NCBI RefSeq assembly: GCF_042477335.2
Contig: NC_091262.1
Location: 43,311,001-43,375,000, forward strand
Origin: Ovis canadensis
Taxonomy: Eukaryota > Chordata > Mammalia > Artiodactyla > Bovidae
DNA length: 64,000 bases
Reading direction: 5' to 3'
Part shown: in pieces, positions 35,576-47,799 of the stretch
Layout: each line of letters starts with the position of its first letter
How positions within the stretch are numbered: position 1 is the first letter of the stretch
Notes under the pieces: model-generated
The model's database searches: none
The model's input: the letters and a program-made list of their open reading frames with translations, nothing else
What the model was told of the DNA's origin: nothing
Position numbers and translations under genes: made by a program

Positions 35576-36165
35576 GATCACATGAACACAGCCTTGTCTA
35601 ACTCAGTGAAACTATGAGCCATACCATATAGGGCCACTCAATACGGATGGGTCATGGTGGAAGTTCTGACAAAACGTGGTCCATTGGAAAAGGGAATGGC
35701 AAACCACTTCAGTATTCTTGCCTTGAGAACTCCATGAACAGTATGAAAAGGCAAAAAGATATGATACTGAAAATGAACTCTCCAGGTCTGTAGGTGCCCA
35801 AAAAGCTACTGGAGAAGGATAAAGAAATAACTCCAGAAAGAACTAAGAAATGGAGCCAAAGTGAAAACAATGCCCAGTTGTGGATGTGACTGGTGATGGA
35901 AGTAAAGTCCAATGCTGTGAAGAGCAATATTGCATAGGAACCTGAAATGTTCAGTCCATGAATCAAGGTAAATTGGAAGTGGTCAAACAGGAGATGGCAA
36001 GAGTGAACATCGACATTTTAGGGATCAGTGATCTAAAAATTTAATTCAGATGACCATTATATCTACTACTGTGGGCAAAGATCCCTTAGAAGAAATGGAG
36101 TAGCCCTCACAGTCAACAAAAGAGTCTGAAATGCAGTATTTGGGTGCAATCTCAAAAAAGACAGA

Positions 36166-36555
36166 ATGATCTCAATTCATCTCCAAGGCAAACTGTTCAA
36201 TATCACAGCAATCCAAGTCTATGCCCCAACTAGTAATGCTGAAGAAGCTGAAGTTGAATGGTTCTATGAAGATTTACAAGATCTTCTAGAACTAACATCC
36301 AAAAAAGATGTCCTTTTCATTATAGGAGACTGGAATGCAAAATTAAGAAGTCAAGAGATACCTGGAGTAACAGGCAAGTTTGGTCTTGGAGTACAGAATG
36401 AAGAAGGGCAAAGGCTAACAGAGTTTTGCCAAGAGAATGCACTAGTCTTAGCATACACCCTCTTTCTACAACATAAGAGAAGAGTTTACACATGGGCATC
36501 ACCAGATGGTCAATACCAAAATCAGATTGATTATATTCTTTGTAGCCAAAGATAG
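36166..36555 (+). pseudogene. BovB AP-endonuclease domain fragment
   Basis: A 129-codon open piece of the RTE APE-type endonuclease, the enzyme that nicks target DNA. Visible landmarks are VYAPTS (residues 19-24), IIGDWNAK (about 49-56, the GDxN block) and SPDGQ followed by NQIDYIL (about 112-125). The N-terminal catalytic block lies upstream in broken sequence and the frame ends at a stop replacing the Trp after SQR. The conserved SDH-type block (GSDHELF-like, about 36605) lies beyond the stop in another piece. Not functional. Confidence 0.85.
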
Positions 36556-36818
36556 AGAAGCTCTATATGGTCAGCAAAAACAAGGCCAGGAGTTGACTGT
36601 GGCTCAGATCATGAACTCTTTATTGCCAAATTCAGACTTAAATTGAAGAAAGTAGGGAAAACCACTAGACCATTCAGGTATGACCTAAATCAAATCCCTT
36701 ATGATTATACAGTGGAAGTGAGAAATAGATGTATGGGCCTAGATCTGATAGAGTGCCTGAAGAACTATGGATGGAGGTTCATGACATTGTATAGGAGGCA
36801 GGGATCAAGGCCATCCCC

Positions 36819-37256
36819 ATGAAAAAGAAATGCAAAAAAGCAAAATGGTTGTCTGAGGAGGCCTTACAAATAGCTCAGAAAAGAAGAGATGCTAAAGGCA
36901 AAGGAGAAAGGGAAAGATATATCCATCTGAATGCAGAGTTCCATAGAATATCAAGGAGAAATAAGAAAGCCTTCCTCAGTGATCAATGCAAAGAAATAGA
37001 GGAAAACAATAAAATAGGAAAGACTAGAGATCTCTTCAAGAAAATTAGAGATATCAAGGGAAAATTTCATGCCAAGATGGGCTCGATAAAGGACAGAAAT
37101 GATAGGGACCTAACAGAAGCAGAAGATGTTAAGAACAGGTGGCAAGAATATATAGAAGAATTATACAAAAAAGATATTCATGACCCAGATAACCATGATG
37201 GTGTGATCACTAACCTAGAGCAGACATCCTGGAGTGCAAAGTCAAGTAGGCCTTAG
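36819..37256 (+). pseudogene. BovB linker region fragment
   Basis: Open frame between endonuclease and RT: CKKAKWLSEEALQIAQKRR, then GKTRDLFKKIRDIKGKFHA and WQEYIEELYKKDIHDPDNHD. It is basic and probably nucleic-acid contacting by analogy with other RTE elements (inference). It ends by frameshift at the start of the RT. Confidence 0.8.
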
Positions 37257-37485
37257 GAAGCATCACTAGGAACAAAGCTAGTGGAGGTGATGGAGTTCCA
37301 GTTGAGGTATTTCAAATTGTGAAAGATGATGCTGCTAAAGTGCTGCACTCGATATACCAGCAAATTTGAAAAACTCAGCAGTGGCCACAGGACTGGAAAA
37401 AGTCAGTTTTCATTCAATCCCAAAGAAAGGCAATGCCAAAGAATGCTCAAACTACCATGCAATTGCACGCATCTCACATGCTAGT

Positions 37486-37606
37486 GACCCACTCCAGTAT
37501 TCTTGCCTGGAGAATCCCAGGGACAGAGGAGCCTGGTTGCCTACCGTCTATGGGGTGCACAGAGTCGGACACAACTGAAGTGACTTAGCAGCAGCAGCAG
37601 CAGCAG
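37486..37606 (+). mobile_element. Bov-A unit inside BovB copy H
   Basis: Flanked by CACATGCTAGT (37475-37485) and CACGCGCTAGT (37607-37617), two mismatches. Ends in (CAG)n. Sense to the host BovB. Confidence 0.9.
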
Positions 37607-38877
37607 CACGCGCTAGTAAATTAATGCTCAAAATTCTCCAGACCAGACTTCAATAGTTCGTGAACTGTGAACTTCCAGATGTTCATGCTGGATTTAGAAA
37701 AGGCAGAGGAACCAGAGATCAAACTGCCAACACCTGTTGAATCATTGACAAAGCAAGAGAATACCAGAAAAACATCTACTTCCGCTTTATTGATTACACC
37801 AAAGCATTTGACTGTGTAGATCACAACAAACTGTGGAAAATTCTTCAAGAGAAGGGGATACCAGACCACCTGACCTGCCTCCTCAGAAAACTGTATGCAG
37901 GTCAAGAAGCGACAGTTAGAACCGGACATGGAACAACAGACTGGTTCCAAATTGGAAAAAGAGTATGTCAAGGCTGTACATTGTCACTCTGCTTATTTAG
38001 CTTATATGCAGAGTACATCATGCAAAATGCAAGGCTGGATGAATCACAGGCTGGAATCAAGATTGCCAGGAGAAATGTCAATAACCTCAGATACGCAGAT
38101 GATACCACCCTTATGGCAGAAAGTGAAGAGGAACTAAAGAGCCTCTTCATGAGGGTGAAGGAGGAGAGTGAGAAAGCTGGCTTAAAACTCAACATTCAAA
38201 AAAAGAAGATCATGGCATCTGGTCCCATATCTTCATTGCAAATAGATGGGGAAACAAAGGAAACAGCGAGAGACTTTATTTTTTTGGACTCCAAAATGCT
38301 GCAGATGGTGACTGCAGCCATAACATTTTAAAAGACACCTGCTCCTTGGAAGAAATGCTATAATCAACCTAGACAGCATATTGAAAAGCAGAGACATTAC
38401 TTTGCCAGCAAAGGTCTGTCTAGTCAAAGCTACTGGTTTTTCCAGTAGTCATGAATGGATGTGAGAGTTGGATTATAAAGAAACTGAGAGCCGAAGAATT
38501 GATGCTTTTGAACTGTGGTATTGGAGAAGACTCTAGAGAGTCCCTTGGACAGCAAGGAGATCCAACCAGTACATCCTGCAGAAAAGCAGTCTGAATATTC
38601 TTTGGAAGGACTGATGCTGAAGCTGAAGCTCCAGTACTTTGGCCACCTGATGCGAAGACTGACTCCTCGGAAAAGACCCTAATGTTGGGAAAGATTGAAG
38701 GCAGGAGGAGAAGTGGATGACAGAGGATAAGGTGGTTGGATGGCATCACCGACTTGATGGACATGAGTTTGAGCAAGCTCTGGGAGTTGGTGATGGACGG
38801 GGAAGCCTGGCGTGCTACAGACAGTGAGGTCACAAAACTGAACTGAACTGAACTGAACTGACTGAACTGAACTGAGC

Positions 38878-39424
38878 TAATCTATATCTATGATAAAATG
38901 CCTCGAGTTCAAACATTCAGGATTGTAGGGTATTTACTTAAGATTTTTTATCTTACATTCGCAGCTCCTAGGAAACCTGGTTCACAGAAGCACTAGGGAT
39001 AATAAAATTAGAAAGAATACATAGGTACTCAGAAAGAGTATTCAGAGGATACCAACACTGTCATCAACACTCTTACTATAAACATTCTTAAATTGCTTTA
39101 TTGTGTTTTTTCCATATTCTCTTCCCTTCAAAAAAGTTCTACTGGATGTACATTGTCAAAGCCTGTAGCTATTACCTGCTATACTCCATCCTTTGAATCT
39201 CATATTTAATCTTAGTTCTGCACACAAAATAATAGCATGTATCCCCAGTATTTATGCCAGTATCTCTCCAGTAATATTTAATATCTAACATCATTCTTCA
39301 GTCCATTCCTAAGAAAGCACTCATGGAAGAACATTGTATAATTTTTGCATATTGATGGCAATTTTTTTTTTTTGTATTTGAGAGTCAGTTTGCCTCGATA
39401 TATAATTGTTGGCTCAAAAATTTT
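38878..39424. other. Unassigned sequence
   Basis: AT-rich, no gene seen; may be old L1. Confidence 0.4.
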
Positions 39425-39551
39425 AAATATTTATTTATTTGTTAACTGCTCCTTGCAGCACGTGGGATCTTAGTTCCCTAACTAGGAATTAAACCTGCGT
39501 CCCCTGCATTGGAAGTGCAGAGTCTTAAGGACCTACCAGAGAAGTCCTTCA
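39425..39551 (-). mobile_element. CHR-2-type SINE
   Basis: TATTTATTTATTTGTTAACT, GTGGGATCTTAGTTCCCTA and CCCCTGCATTGGAAGTGCAG, ending CCAGAGAAGTCC: a cetartiodactyl tRNA-derived SINE in reverse. Confidence 0.8.
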
Positions 39552-40753
39552 AATTTTTTAAAATTTGCATATCTTTACATATATTACTCCTTTTCTTCTG
39601 ACACAAAATGTTAATCTTAAAAGTTCTGATGATAATATAATTTTCTTTCTGTTTTATGTCAACTTTTTTCTATCTTCTTTTTTCCTACGTACCCAAAGGA
39701 CATTTCCTTTTCCTTAAAGTCCAACACTTCAGCCTATGCCTTATTGGTTGTTCTGAGTTGGCTTTCCCAGGTAGGTAGTATATCTTTGCATTTTGTTTTT
39801 CAATCCTGTTTTTTAAATATATTTAAAGTAGAGCCCTTAGTATTTGTTTTAGTCCCCTGTTTTGGTTTTTCTTCTTTGGTCTACATGTTTTTGTAATGGT
39901 GGTCATTTATAATCTCATTTCACTCAAATCCTTTATATATCTTCTTTTTAAGTGTTGAATTATCCTTTTCTTTTCGCATTTCTCCTAAGACATAACCTTC
40001 TATGTTTATGTGTGCCATGTTTATTTAGAAGATGCGGTTTCAAAAATATTGTCCCTGGAATTTATGCTCTTTCATGTCTTATATAATTTTCTTAATGTTG
40101 TATTTTTAAATGTTAAGATATAGAATTTGTCTGTTTGTATATTTTTAATATTTTTATCAACATGTCTTTCTGGTAACATTTTGATTTATTTTTTACGTAT
40201 TAACTGTCATATTAATTGCATATTTTTTTACATATTTCCCTTTTAGTGTGTGGACATGAAATCAACACAGTGTAACAGGGAAAGGTTAGAAGGTTTATGA
40301 ATATCACAGCCCACAAGTACTGTGGTGGCTTTTAACATGTTTACTTGACAAGGCCAAACTGTTTCCTAGAATTCCCTTCACTGATTTTCCTGTTATAATA
40401 AGGAGAATCCTGGGGGAGACTGGGAAGGTGAGGGTGAAACAGGAACCAACTTGGAGCTCTTATGTGTTGTTCCTGATATGAGGACTCACTTTAGTTTGTG
40501 TGAAGCAGAGGCTGGGTCCCACTTTCACCTGGACCCTCCCTCAGCTTCACCTCCAGCTCATGACAAAGGGCCCTGGCTTCTGCAGGACACCCACACTACC
40601 AGTTTCAAAGGCAACAAGCTCTGCACAGGTTTCAGTCCATTTGACAAAGTTCCAGCTGATTCTTTTTCTTCCCCATTGCACATGCCTCCTTCCTGACTGC
40701 CTGCCCTACAAAACTCAGACTCATGTTCAAGGATTTCAGATTTACAGAGTCCT
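39552..40753 (-). repeat. Old L1-like sequence, then unassigned DNA
   Basis: 39560-40270 is T-rich L1 3' style text in reverse. 40270-40750 is less AT-rich and unassigned; the overlapping ORFs at 40451-40898 have no signature and run into a SINE. Confidence 0.45.
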
Positions 40754-40764
40754 AACCCTTGATC

Positions 40765-40889
40765 CGGAGAAGGCGATGGCACCCCACTCCAGTACTCTGG
40801 AAAACCCCATGGACAGAGGAGCCTGGTGGGCTGCCATCTATGGGGCTGCGAAGAGTCAGACACAACTGCAGCAACTTAGCAGCAGCAGC
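40765..40889 (+). mobile_element. Bov-A unit with perfect target-site duplication
   Basis: AACCCTTGATC flanks it at 40754-40764 and 40890-40900. It ends in (CAG)n. Confidence 0.95.
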
Positions 40890-40904
40890 AACCCTTGATC
40901 AGAA

Positions 40905-40952
40905 ACACACACACACACACACACACATACACACACACACACACACACACCC
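40905..40952. repeat. (CA)n microsatellite
   Basis: About 22 CA units with one TA interruption. Confidence 0.97.
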
Positions 40953-41740
40953 CCTAGTGGTTCTGCTTCTCTGAATCTTAACTGCTGGTACAAGTAACCT
41001 CTTTGGTTGTTTTTGACAAATGTTAGAAAATAGAGCACATGCTTTCTGACAGATTTTAACTGTTCTGCTCCACCATCTACATATGGACTCATTTTCCTTT
41101 GCCTCCATTGTCCCTATCCAGCTCAATTTTGACCCTTTTCTTGGAAGTTTCCTCTCAGTGGTGTTCTGTCCTGGAAGGGAGATTTGCTCGTTATTCCTGA
41201 GAGTTTGTAGGACCTAGTCTGCACTGGCCCCTTTAGACCTTATTGATTTTCATTTGCCCTCACTTGCTTTAAGAGTGAGAAAATCCCTTCCAATTCAGCT
41301 GCTTTCAAAGTTTGGGCCACTGGACTTTCTATAAAGTAACCAGTAGCCAGGCTTGCCACAGGCTTTGAGGGGCCCCAGTGCTAAACGAAGATGGCAGACT
41401 CTTTGTTCCAAAAAAATAAAACCTTTGATTTAATTTATTTCCCTTTCTTCTACACAAGAATACTTGTAGAGGAGAGAGACCCTCCCAGGTACCTGGGGAT
41501 CCCTCCATGATTCACTTTACAGGGTGCACAAGCCCAACACCAGTACCGCCTGTGCCAAGTCCCCACCAAGGTGACAGTGGCTTCAGTCTCGGGGTGGATG
41601 TGGATAAGCAGACTCCTGAGAATCCTTGCTGGGGAGGCAGGGAGGTGGTGGGAAGTAGGACCACACATGAGCTTGCGACAGGCTGGGACCTGGGACTTGG
41701 TATCCTTTGCTTCAGTGCTTGCACCTGGACAAACATCTCC
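40953..41740. other. Single-copy-like DNA
   Basis: Mixed composition; no repeat or exon recognised. Overlapping short ORFs at 41450-41830 on both strands have no domain. Confidence 0.5.
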
Positions 41741-42106
41741 TGTAGCAACAAAATACAAAGAAACTATAAGGGACTAAAAATAACTGCAGGCATGTGCAGT
41801 TGGAACAAAGTATGGATAGCAAGATACTAAAAAACCAAAAAACCCAATTGCCATTTCTGAAAAGCCCAGAGCAAAAACAGGATGTCAGGAGCAAAAACAG
41901 GGCACTGCTCATGCCCCCTGCACAAGATACCACCTAAGGGCTGGGCAAACCCCCTCAGCCATCCCTCTGGCCTGATACTTAGACACACGTTACCCTCACC
42001 CTGTATAAGGAACCAGCTTGCCCCACCTCAGGGGAGTGAACAAGGGAAGCTGTTAGATGTTTTCATTCCCTCCTGCTGCAGTGGGAGCCCCAGTAAAGCC
42101 TTGCCA

Positions 42107-44227
42107 TAGACAGAGTGCCTGATGAACTATGGACGGAGGTTCATGACATTGTACAGGAGACAGGGATCAAGACCATCCCCAAGAAAAAGAAATGCAAAAA
42201 AGCGAAATGGCTGTCTGAGGAGGCCTTACAAATAGCTGTGAAAAGAAGGGAAGAGAAAAGCAAAGGAGAAAAGGAAAGATATACCCATTTGATTGCAGAG
42301 TTCCAAAGAATAGCAAGGAGAGATAAGAAAGAGATCAATTCCTTAGTGATCAGTGCAAAGAAATAGAGGAAAACAACAGAATGGGAAAGGCTACAGATCT
42401 CTTCAAGAAAATTAGAGATACCAAGGGAACATTTCATGCAAAAATGGGCACAATAAAGGACAGAAATGGTCTGGACCTAACAGAAGCAGAAGATATTAAG
42501 AACAGGTGGCAAGAATACACAGAAGAACTGTACAAAAAAGATCTTCATGACCGAGATAATCATGATGGTGTGATCACTCACCTAGAGTCAGACATCCTGG
42601 AATGTGAAGTCAAGCGGGCCTTAGGAAGCATCACTACGAACAAAGCTAGTGGAGGTGATGGAATTCCAGTTGAGCTATTTCAAATCCTGAAAGATGACGC
42701 TGTGAAAGTGCTGCACTCAATATGCCAGCAAATGTGGAAAACTCAGCAGTGGCCACAGGACTGGAAAAGATCAGTTTTCATTCCAATCCCAAAGAAAGGC
42801 AATGCCAAAGAATGCTCAAACTACTGCACAATTGCACTCATCTCACACGCTAGTAAGAGAGAGAAGTCACTCAGTTGTGTCTGACTTTTTGCAACCCCAT
42901 GGACTGTAGCCTACCAGGCTTCTACATCCATGGGATTTTCCAGGCAAGAGTACTGGAGTGGGTTGCCGTTTCCTTCTCTACTAAAGTAATGCTCAAAATT
43001 CTCCAAGCCAGGCTTCAACAATACGTGAACCGTGAACTTCCTGATGTTCAAGCTGGTTTTAGAAAAGGCAGAGGAAACAAAGATCAAATTGCCAACATCC
43101 GCTGGATCATGGAAAAAGCAAGAGAGTTCCAGAAAAACATCTATTTCTGCTTTATTGACTCTGCCAAAGCCTTTGACTGTGTGGATCATAATAAAATGTG
43201 GAAAATTCTGAAAGAGATGGGAATACTAGACCACCTGATCTGCCTCTTGAGAAACTTGTATACAGGAAGCAACAGTTAGAACTGGTCATGGAACAACAAA
43301 CTGGTTCCAAATAGGAAAAGGAGTACATCAAGGCTGTATATTGTCACCCTGCTTATTTAACTTCTATGCAGAGTACATCATGAGAAATGCTGGACTGGAA
43401 GAAACACAAGGTGGAATCAAGACTGCCGGGAGAAATCTCAATAACCTCAGATATGCAGATGACACCACCCTTAATGGCAGAAAGTGAACAGGAACTAAAG
43501 AGCCTCTTGAAAGTGAAAAAGGAGAGTGAAAAAGTTGGCTTAAAGCTCAACATTCAAAAAACAAAGATCATGGCATCCGGTCCCATCACTTCATGGCAAA
43601 TAGATGGGGAAACAGTGGAAACAGTGGCTGACTTTATTTTGGGGGGCTCCAAAATCACTGCAGATGGTGACTGCAGCCATGAAATCAAAAGACGCTTACT
43701 CCTTGGAAGAAAAGTTATGACCAACCTAGATAGCATATTAAAAAGCAGAGACATTACTTTGTTAGCAAAGGTCCATCTAGTCAAGGCTATGGTTTTCCCA
43801 GTGGTCATGTATGGATGTGAGAGTTGGACTATAAAGAAAGCTGAGCACCGAAGAATTGATGCTTTTGAACTGTGGTGTTGGAGAAGACTCGAGAGTCCCT
43901 TGGACTGCAAGGAGATCCAACCAGTCCATCCTAGAGGAGATCGGTCCTGGGTGTTCATTGGAAGGAATGATGTTGACGCTGAAACTCCAATACTTTAGCC
44001 ACCTGATGCGAAGAGCTGAGTCATTTGAAAAGACTCTGATGCTGGGAGGGATTGCGGGCAGGAGGAGAAGAGGACGACAGAGGATGAGATGTCTGGATGG
44101 CATCACCGACTCGATGGACCTGAGTTTGGATGGACTCCAGGAGATGGTGATGGACAGGGAGGCCTGGCATGCTGCGGTTCATGTGGTCGCAAAGAGTCGG
44201 ACATGACTAAGGACTGAACTGAACTGA
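42107..44227 (+). mobile_element. BovB LINE copy I, 5'-truncated, inserted in the ERV LTR
   Basis: Starts within the linker (GACAGAGTGCCTGATGAAC) and ends with the CTGAA tail. RT frame pieces are at 42115-42366, 42381-42884, 42989-43279 and 43387-43998; YADD-coding text is at 43452-43463. There are only a few frameshifts. A Bov-A unit lies at 42859-42978. Younger group. The LTR text is continuous across it. Confidence 0.95.
42859..42978 (-). mobile_element. Bov-A unit inside BovB copy I
   Basis: Antisense Bov-A (GAAGTCACTCAGTTGTGTC to GTTGCCGTTTCCTTCTC) between TAGTAAGA (42851-42858) and TACTAAAG (42979-42986), a short imperfect duplication. Confidence 0.88.
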
Positions 44228-44297
44228 ATTTCTTGTCTGGTCTCTTATCAATTTGTATTGGTTGCAGAAGGCCAAGAACCCTAGTCGGTATCAAGTG

Positions 44298-45723
44298 GGG
44301 TCTCCAAGCCCCCAATGCATGCTCTATCATCCCAGGATAAAAATTCAAAAATTATTCAGCATTTCTAGATGGCCATTATAGATCCTTAGCCTCCACGTGT
44401 GAGCCCCTTCTGAGTGTCAGCCCTGTGTGACTGAGCTAGGCACAGGCCCATGAGGCCAGCCCTGCCTGGAGTTTTATTGGAAGTTTCAGCCTTGAAGACA
44501 CATTCTGTTGCCCTCTGCTGAAGCTACGTGTATCTTTTGCAAGCCGATGGTTCCCCTACCCTCTTATATTCTGGAATTCTTAGGAAACTGAGTTATCTAG
44601 CTTTATTATACATGTTATCTATGGAATTTGGATTGTGCCACAATTCTCTGTGTGTTCACCGGGAATTTGGAGATTCAATATTTTATATGTATATATATAT
44701 ATAGTTACATGCCCATCTTCCCAGAGTTCTTGAGAAGACATTTCAACTTGTATAAAATTTGATTTTCACAGTTGTTTACTTTCAACCCTTTTGAAGACAT
44801 GATTCCACAGGGTCCTGCTGGCTGGAGGTAGGATACAGAATTCCCATCAGGCTCCACCCTGGCCTGGAACAGGAGGGGTACTCTGGCACTATGAGATAAG
44901 GGAGGCCTGCTACCACTTGGTGGGGGATAGAAGTTTAAGACTCCACATGGACCCCACTGACACTGTGAAATGGGAGGTGTCAGTACCATAAGTAGGGGTG
45001 AAAATCCCAACTACCTATTTCCTCTTATGTGATGGGGAGAGGGTGATGGACCCCAGCAGTGCCCACTCACAGTCAGAGAGTGGAACTCAGGCTTTACTGG
45101 TAAGGTGGGCATGGGGTGGTCTAACTCTAAGAAAAGTTTTCCATCTTGCTGTGTTGTGCCTTTCCTGGTCTATTGGCCTGAGAGAGCTAGTGTCTATGGA
45201 GAACTTTCTGTCTGCACCTGTTGACAATCTTTACACAAGTTTCTCCAGTGAGGCAGAAAAAGAGCCTAGAGGTGTCACTGCTGTGCTCCTCCTGTATCCG
45301 AGTCCCCAGCTGGCCTATTGCCTGTGAAACAGATTTTACTGTAGTTTATTTAATCCTTTACCCATTGAAGGATGTCTGCCTTGTTTCCAGTTTGAGGATG
45401 ATCCAAATAAGATAGGTGGACCACATCAGTGTCTGCTTGTGATGATGTAAAGTAGTTTTGCTAGACATTACCATTGGAGGGAATTGGGCAAAGGATACAC
45501 AGGATCTCTCTCTATTATTTCCCACAATTGTATGTGAATATTCAATTATCTAAAAGTTTAATTAGAAAAAAAAAGTCCTTAGAGCGATTCTTCTTCTCTA
45601 TAAATATCTCATGAATTTTTTGTTAAGTTATCCTAAATATATTACAGATTTTCTTTCTATTATACATTGAATCTTGTAGTCTATTATATTTTCCTGATGG
45701 TTAAATTACTGGTTTAGTAGCAT
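44298..45723. repeat. Old L1-derived and unassigned DNA
   Basis: 44700-45380 reads as an older L1 3'UTR. 45380-45575 resembles an L1 3' terminus on the plus strand, with TTTAATTAGAAAAAAAAA as tail. An AT microsatellite (TATATATATATA) lies near 44690. No gene. Confidence 0.5.
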
Positions 45724-45932
45724 GGCTTCCCTGGCGGCTCAGTGGTAAAGAATCTTCTTGCCAGTTCAGGAGACGTGGGTTCAATCCTTGAGTCAGGAAG
45801 ATGTCCTGGAGAAGGAAATGGCAACCCGCTCCAGTATTTTAGCCTGGAAATCCCATGGACAGAGGAGCCTGGCATGCTACAGTCCGTGGGACCACAAAAG
45901 AGTCAGACACAATTATAAACTAAACAACAAAT
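45724..45932 (+). mobile_element. Bov-tA SINE
   Basis: Head GGCTTCCCTGGCGGCTCAG; body ending AGAGTCAGACACAATTATAA. Confidence 0.93.
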
Positions 45933-45959
45933 TCATTTTTACATGCTGATCTCCTATCT

Positions 45960-46620
45960 GGCAGTTTTGCTGTGTTTTCTTTTTTATTCTGATAGACTGT
46001 ATGTTTAGTCTTTTTTTCCTGTGAGTTTTCAATATAAACAGCATTGAACTTGTTAAATGGCTTTTGAAAATATGTTGAGAAGAACATGTGATTTTCTCCT
46101 TTACTGTGTTCAGTAGTAAATTACGCTGGTAGACTTTCTGATAATGAAATAATCTAATGTTAAATATTTTCTGATGGCACGCTTGCTTTCCTGGGATAAA
46201 CTCAACACATCATTTTGCTTTGTTTTGTTAGTTTAAAAATATACTATACAGTTTAATTAGCTAACATTCCTTTTCTCATTTCTGAGTTTATGTTCATCCA
46301 TGAAATCAGTCTGTCATTTTCCTTCCTTGTAATTTGCTTGCTCTGTTTTGGTAACAAGGTTATTAACTGACTTCATATAATGAGTTTTGAGGCTTATCTT
46401 CAAGTTCTACTTTCTTCAACAAAATGTGTAAAATAGGGGTTACATATTCTTTGAGAGTTTGGTAGAATTTGTCTATGTAAATTCTAGAGTCTCAGTCTAC
46501 AATTTTAATATTTTCATTTGTTATTGGTTTTCACATTTTTTTTCTTCTAGCACCAAAGTTAGTTTTTAAAGTTTTTTCAAAAAGTTTTCCACTTCCCCTA
46601 GACCTTTATATTTAGTCCTC
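45960..46620 (-). mobile_element. Old L1 ORF2 fragment
   Basis: Reverse L1 ORF2 text (TTCCTGGGATAAACTCAAC, GTTTTGAGGCTTATCTTC). Decayed. Confidence 0.65.
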
Positions 46621-46623
46621 CAT

Positions 46624-47062
46624 CAGTTCAGTTCAGTTCAGTCGCTCAGTCATGTCCGACTTTTTGCGACCCCATGAATCGCAGCATGCCAGGCCTCCCT
46701 GTCCATCACCAACTCCCGGAGTTCACTCAGATGCACGTCCATCGAGTCCGTGATACCATCCAGCCATCTCATCCTCAGTCATCCCTTCTCCTCCTGCCCC
46801 CAACCCCTCCCAGCATCAGAGTCTTTTCCAATGAGTCAACTCTTCGCATGAGGTAGCCAAAGTACTGGAGTTTCAGCTTTAGCATCAGTCCTTCCAAAGA
46901 AATCCCAGGGCTGATCTCCTTCAGAATGGACTGGTTGGATCTCCTTGCAGTCTAAGGGACTCTTGAGAGTCTTCTCCAACACCACAGTTCAAAACCATCA
47001 ATTCTTCGGCGCTCAGCCTTCTTCACAGTCCAACTCTCACATCCGTACATGACCACAGAAAA
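46624..47062 (-). mobile_element. BovB 3' fragment (copy J)
   Basis: Inverted CTGAA tail at 46624-46640 through the RT C-terminal region to CGTACATGACCACAG. Younger group. Confidence 0.95.
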
Positions 47063-47476
47063 AGGAATCGCTGCTTATAATATTCTTATCAATAAATTTT
47101 AAATTAAATAGCTTTTAACATTCACATCGAGTAAACACTCTCTAGTAAAAAAGGGTAAACTTTCCAGTACTTCCAAGACGCTAATAATTTCCCATTCTTC
47201 CCAGAAACCCTTCCCATGGAATTGTCAACCAGGTTTAGACATGTTCTTATGCAGTTGTCATACTAAGGCCTTATCTTCATACTAAGAATTATTTATGTTT
47301 ATTTTTGAATTAGCTAATTTTTTTTAAGATCTCATACTTTCTTCCTTCTTTTATTGCTGTTACATTTTAGAACAAATCCTTTGAAGAGCGGGTATGTGGC
47401 AATCACATTTTGTGACCTTACTTTCTAAAAGTATCCTCATTATATCCTTACCTGAGAATAATTGAATAGCTTGCAT
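47063..47476. other. Unassigned flank of the RNF138 retrocopy
   Basis: AT-rich, no recognised gene or repeat. Confidence 0.5.
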
Positions 47477-47571
47477 AGAAGTCTGGATTGGGGCGCAGGG
47501 AGTAGGGCCCCTGGCTGCCACCGCCACCTTGGCCGCTGCCGCCGCCATCACCTTCATCCTTCGTGCCCACC

Positions 47572-47799
47572 ATGGCCGAGGAGCTCTCAGCGGCCACGTC
47601 CTACACCGAAGATGATTTCTACTGCCCCGTCTGTCAGGAGGTGCTCAAGACGCCCATGCGGACTGCGGCCTGTCAGCACGTTTTCTGTAGAAAGTGTTTC
47701 CTGACTGCAATGAGAGAAAGTGGAATACATTGTCCCCTCTGTCATGGAAATGTGACTAGAAGAGAGAGAGCATGTCCTGAAACCTTGAAAATATCATGA
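47572..47799 (+). pseudogene. RNF138P: RNF138 retrocopy, RING-finger ORF (75 codons)
   Basis: Starts at the parental ATG. CPVC, CQHVFCRKC and CPLC supply all RING zinc ligands (about residues 18-57). Codon 62 gives His in LCHGN where I recall Arg in the human parent. The frame leaves the parental sequence after ACPE and stops 4-5 codons later. If translated, the product would be an isolated RING domain without the ubiquitin-interacting helix. I have no evidence for expression. Confidence 0.85.

Larger units (their letters stand above)
35575..38877 (+). mobile_element. BovB LINE copy H, near full length, older group
   Basis: The most complete BovB here: leader (35575-35960), APE-type endonuclease (36166-36555), linker (36819-37256), RT with YADD at 38092-38103, and the CTGAA-repeat tail. 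A Bov-A unit interrupts the RT at 37486-37606. There are many stops and frameshifts, and text in the endonuclease start (around 36040) is deleted relative to other BovB. The 3' flank (AATCTATATCTATGAT) resembles the TCTA repeat at the 5' side, which hints at a target-site duplication. Confidence 0.96.
41741..44297 (+). mobile_element. Endogenous retroviral solo LTR, split by BovB copy I
   Basis: Left part 41741-42106 begins TGTAGCAACAAAATAC. It contains a TATA-like TGTATAAGGAACC (42002-42014) and the polyadenylation-type CAGTAAAGCCTTGCC (42091-42105). The right part 44228-44297 continues with TTTCTTGTCTGGTCTCTTAT, then AACCCTAGTCGGTATCA. Together they show promoter, R-region and U5-like order of a ruminant ERV LTR. 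No viral coding sequence is present. Ends and family are approximate; no clear flanking duplication was found. Confidence 0.7.

Noticed and set aside
35394..35585. 63-codon ORF in the TCTA region
   Set aside because: Translated microsatellite; its periodic Tyr/Leu/Ser/Ile composition is an artefact.
40905..40952. CRISPR-like or other regularly spaced array
   Set aside because: The repeats are simple CA units without spacers; all other repetition in the window is explained by SINEs, LINEs and microsatellites.
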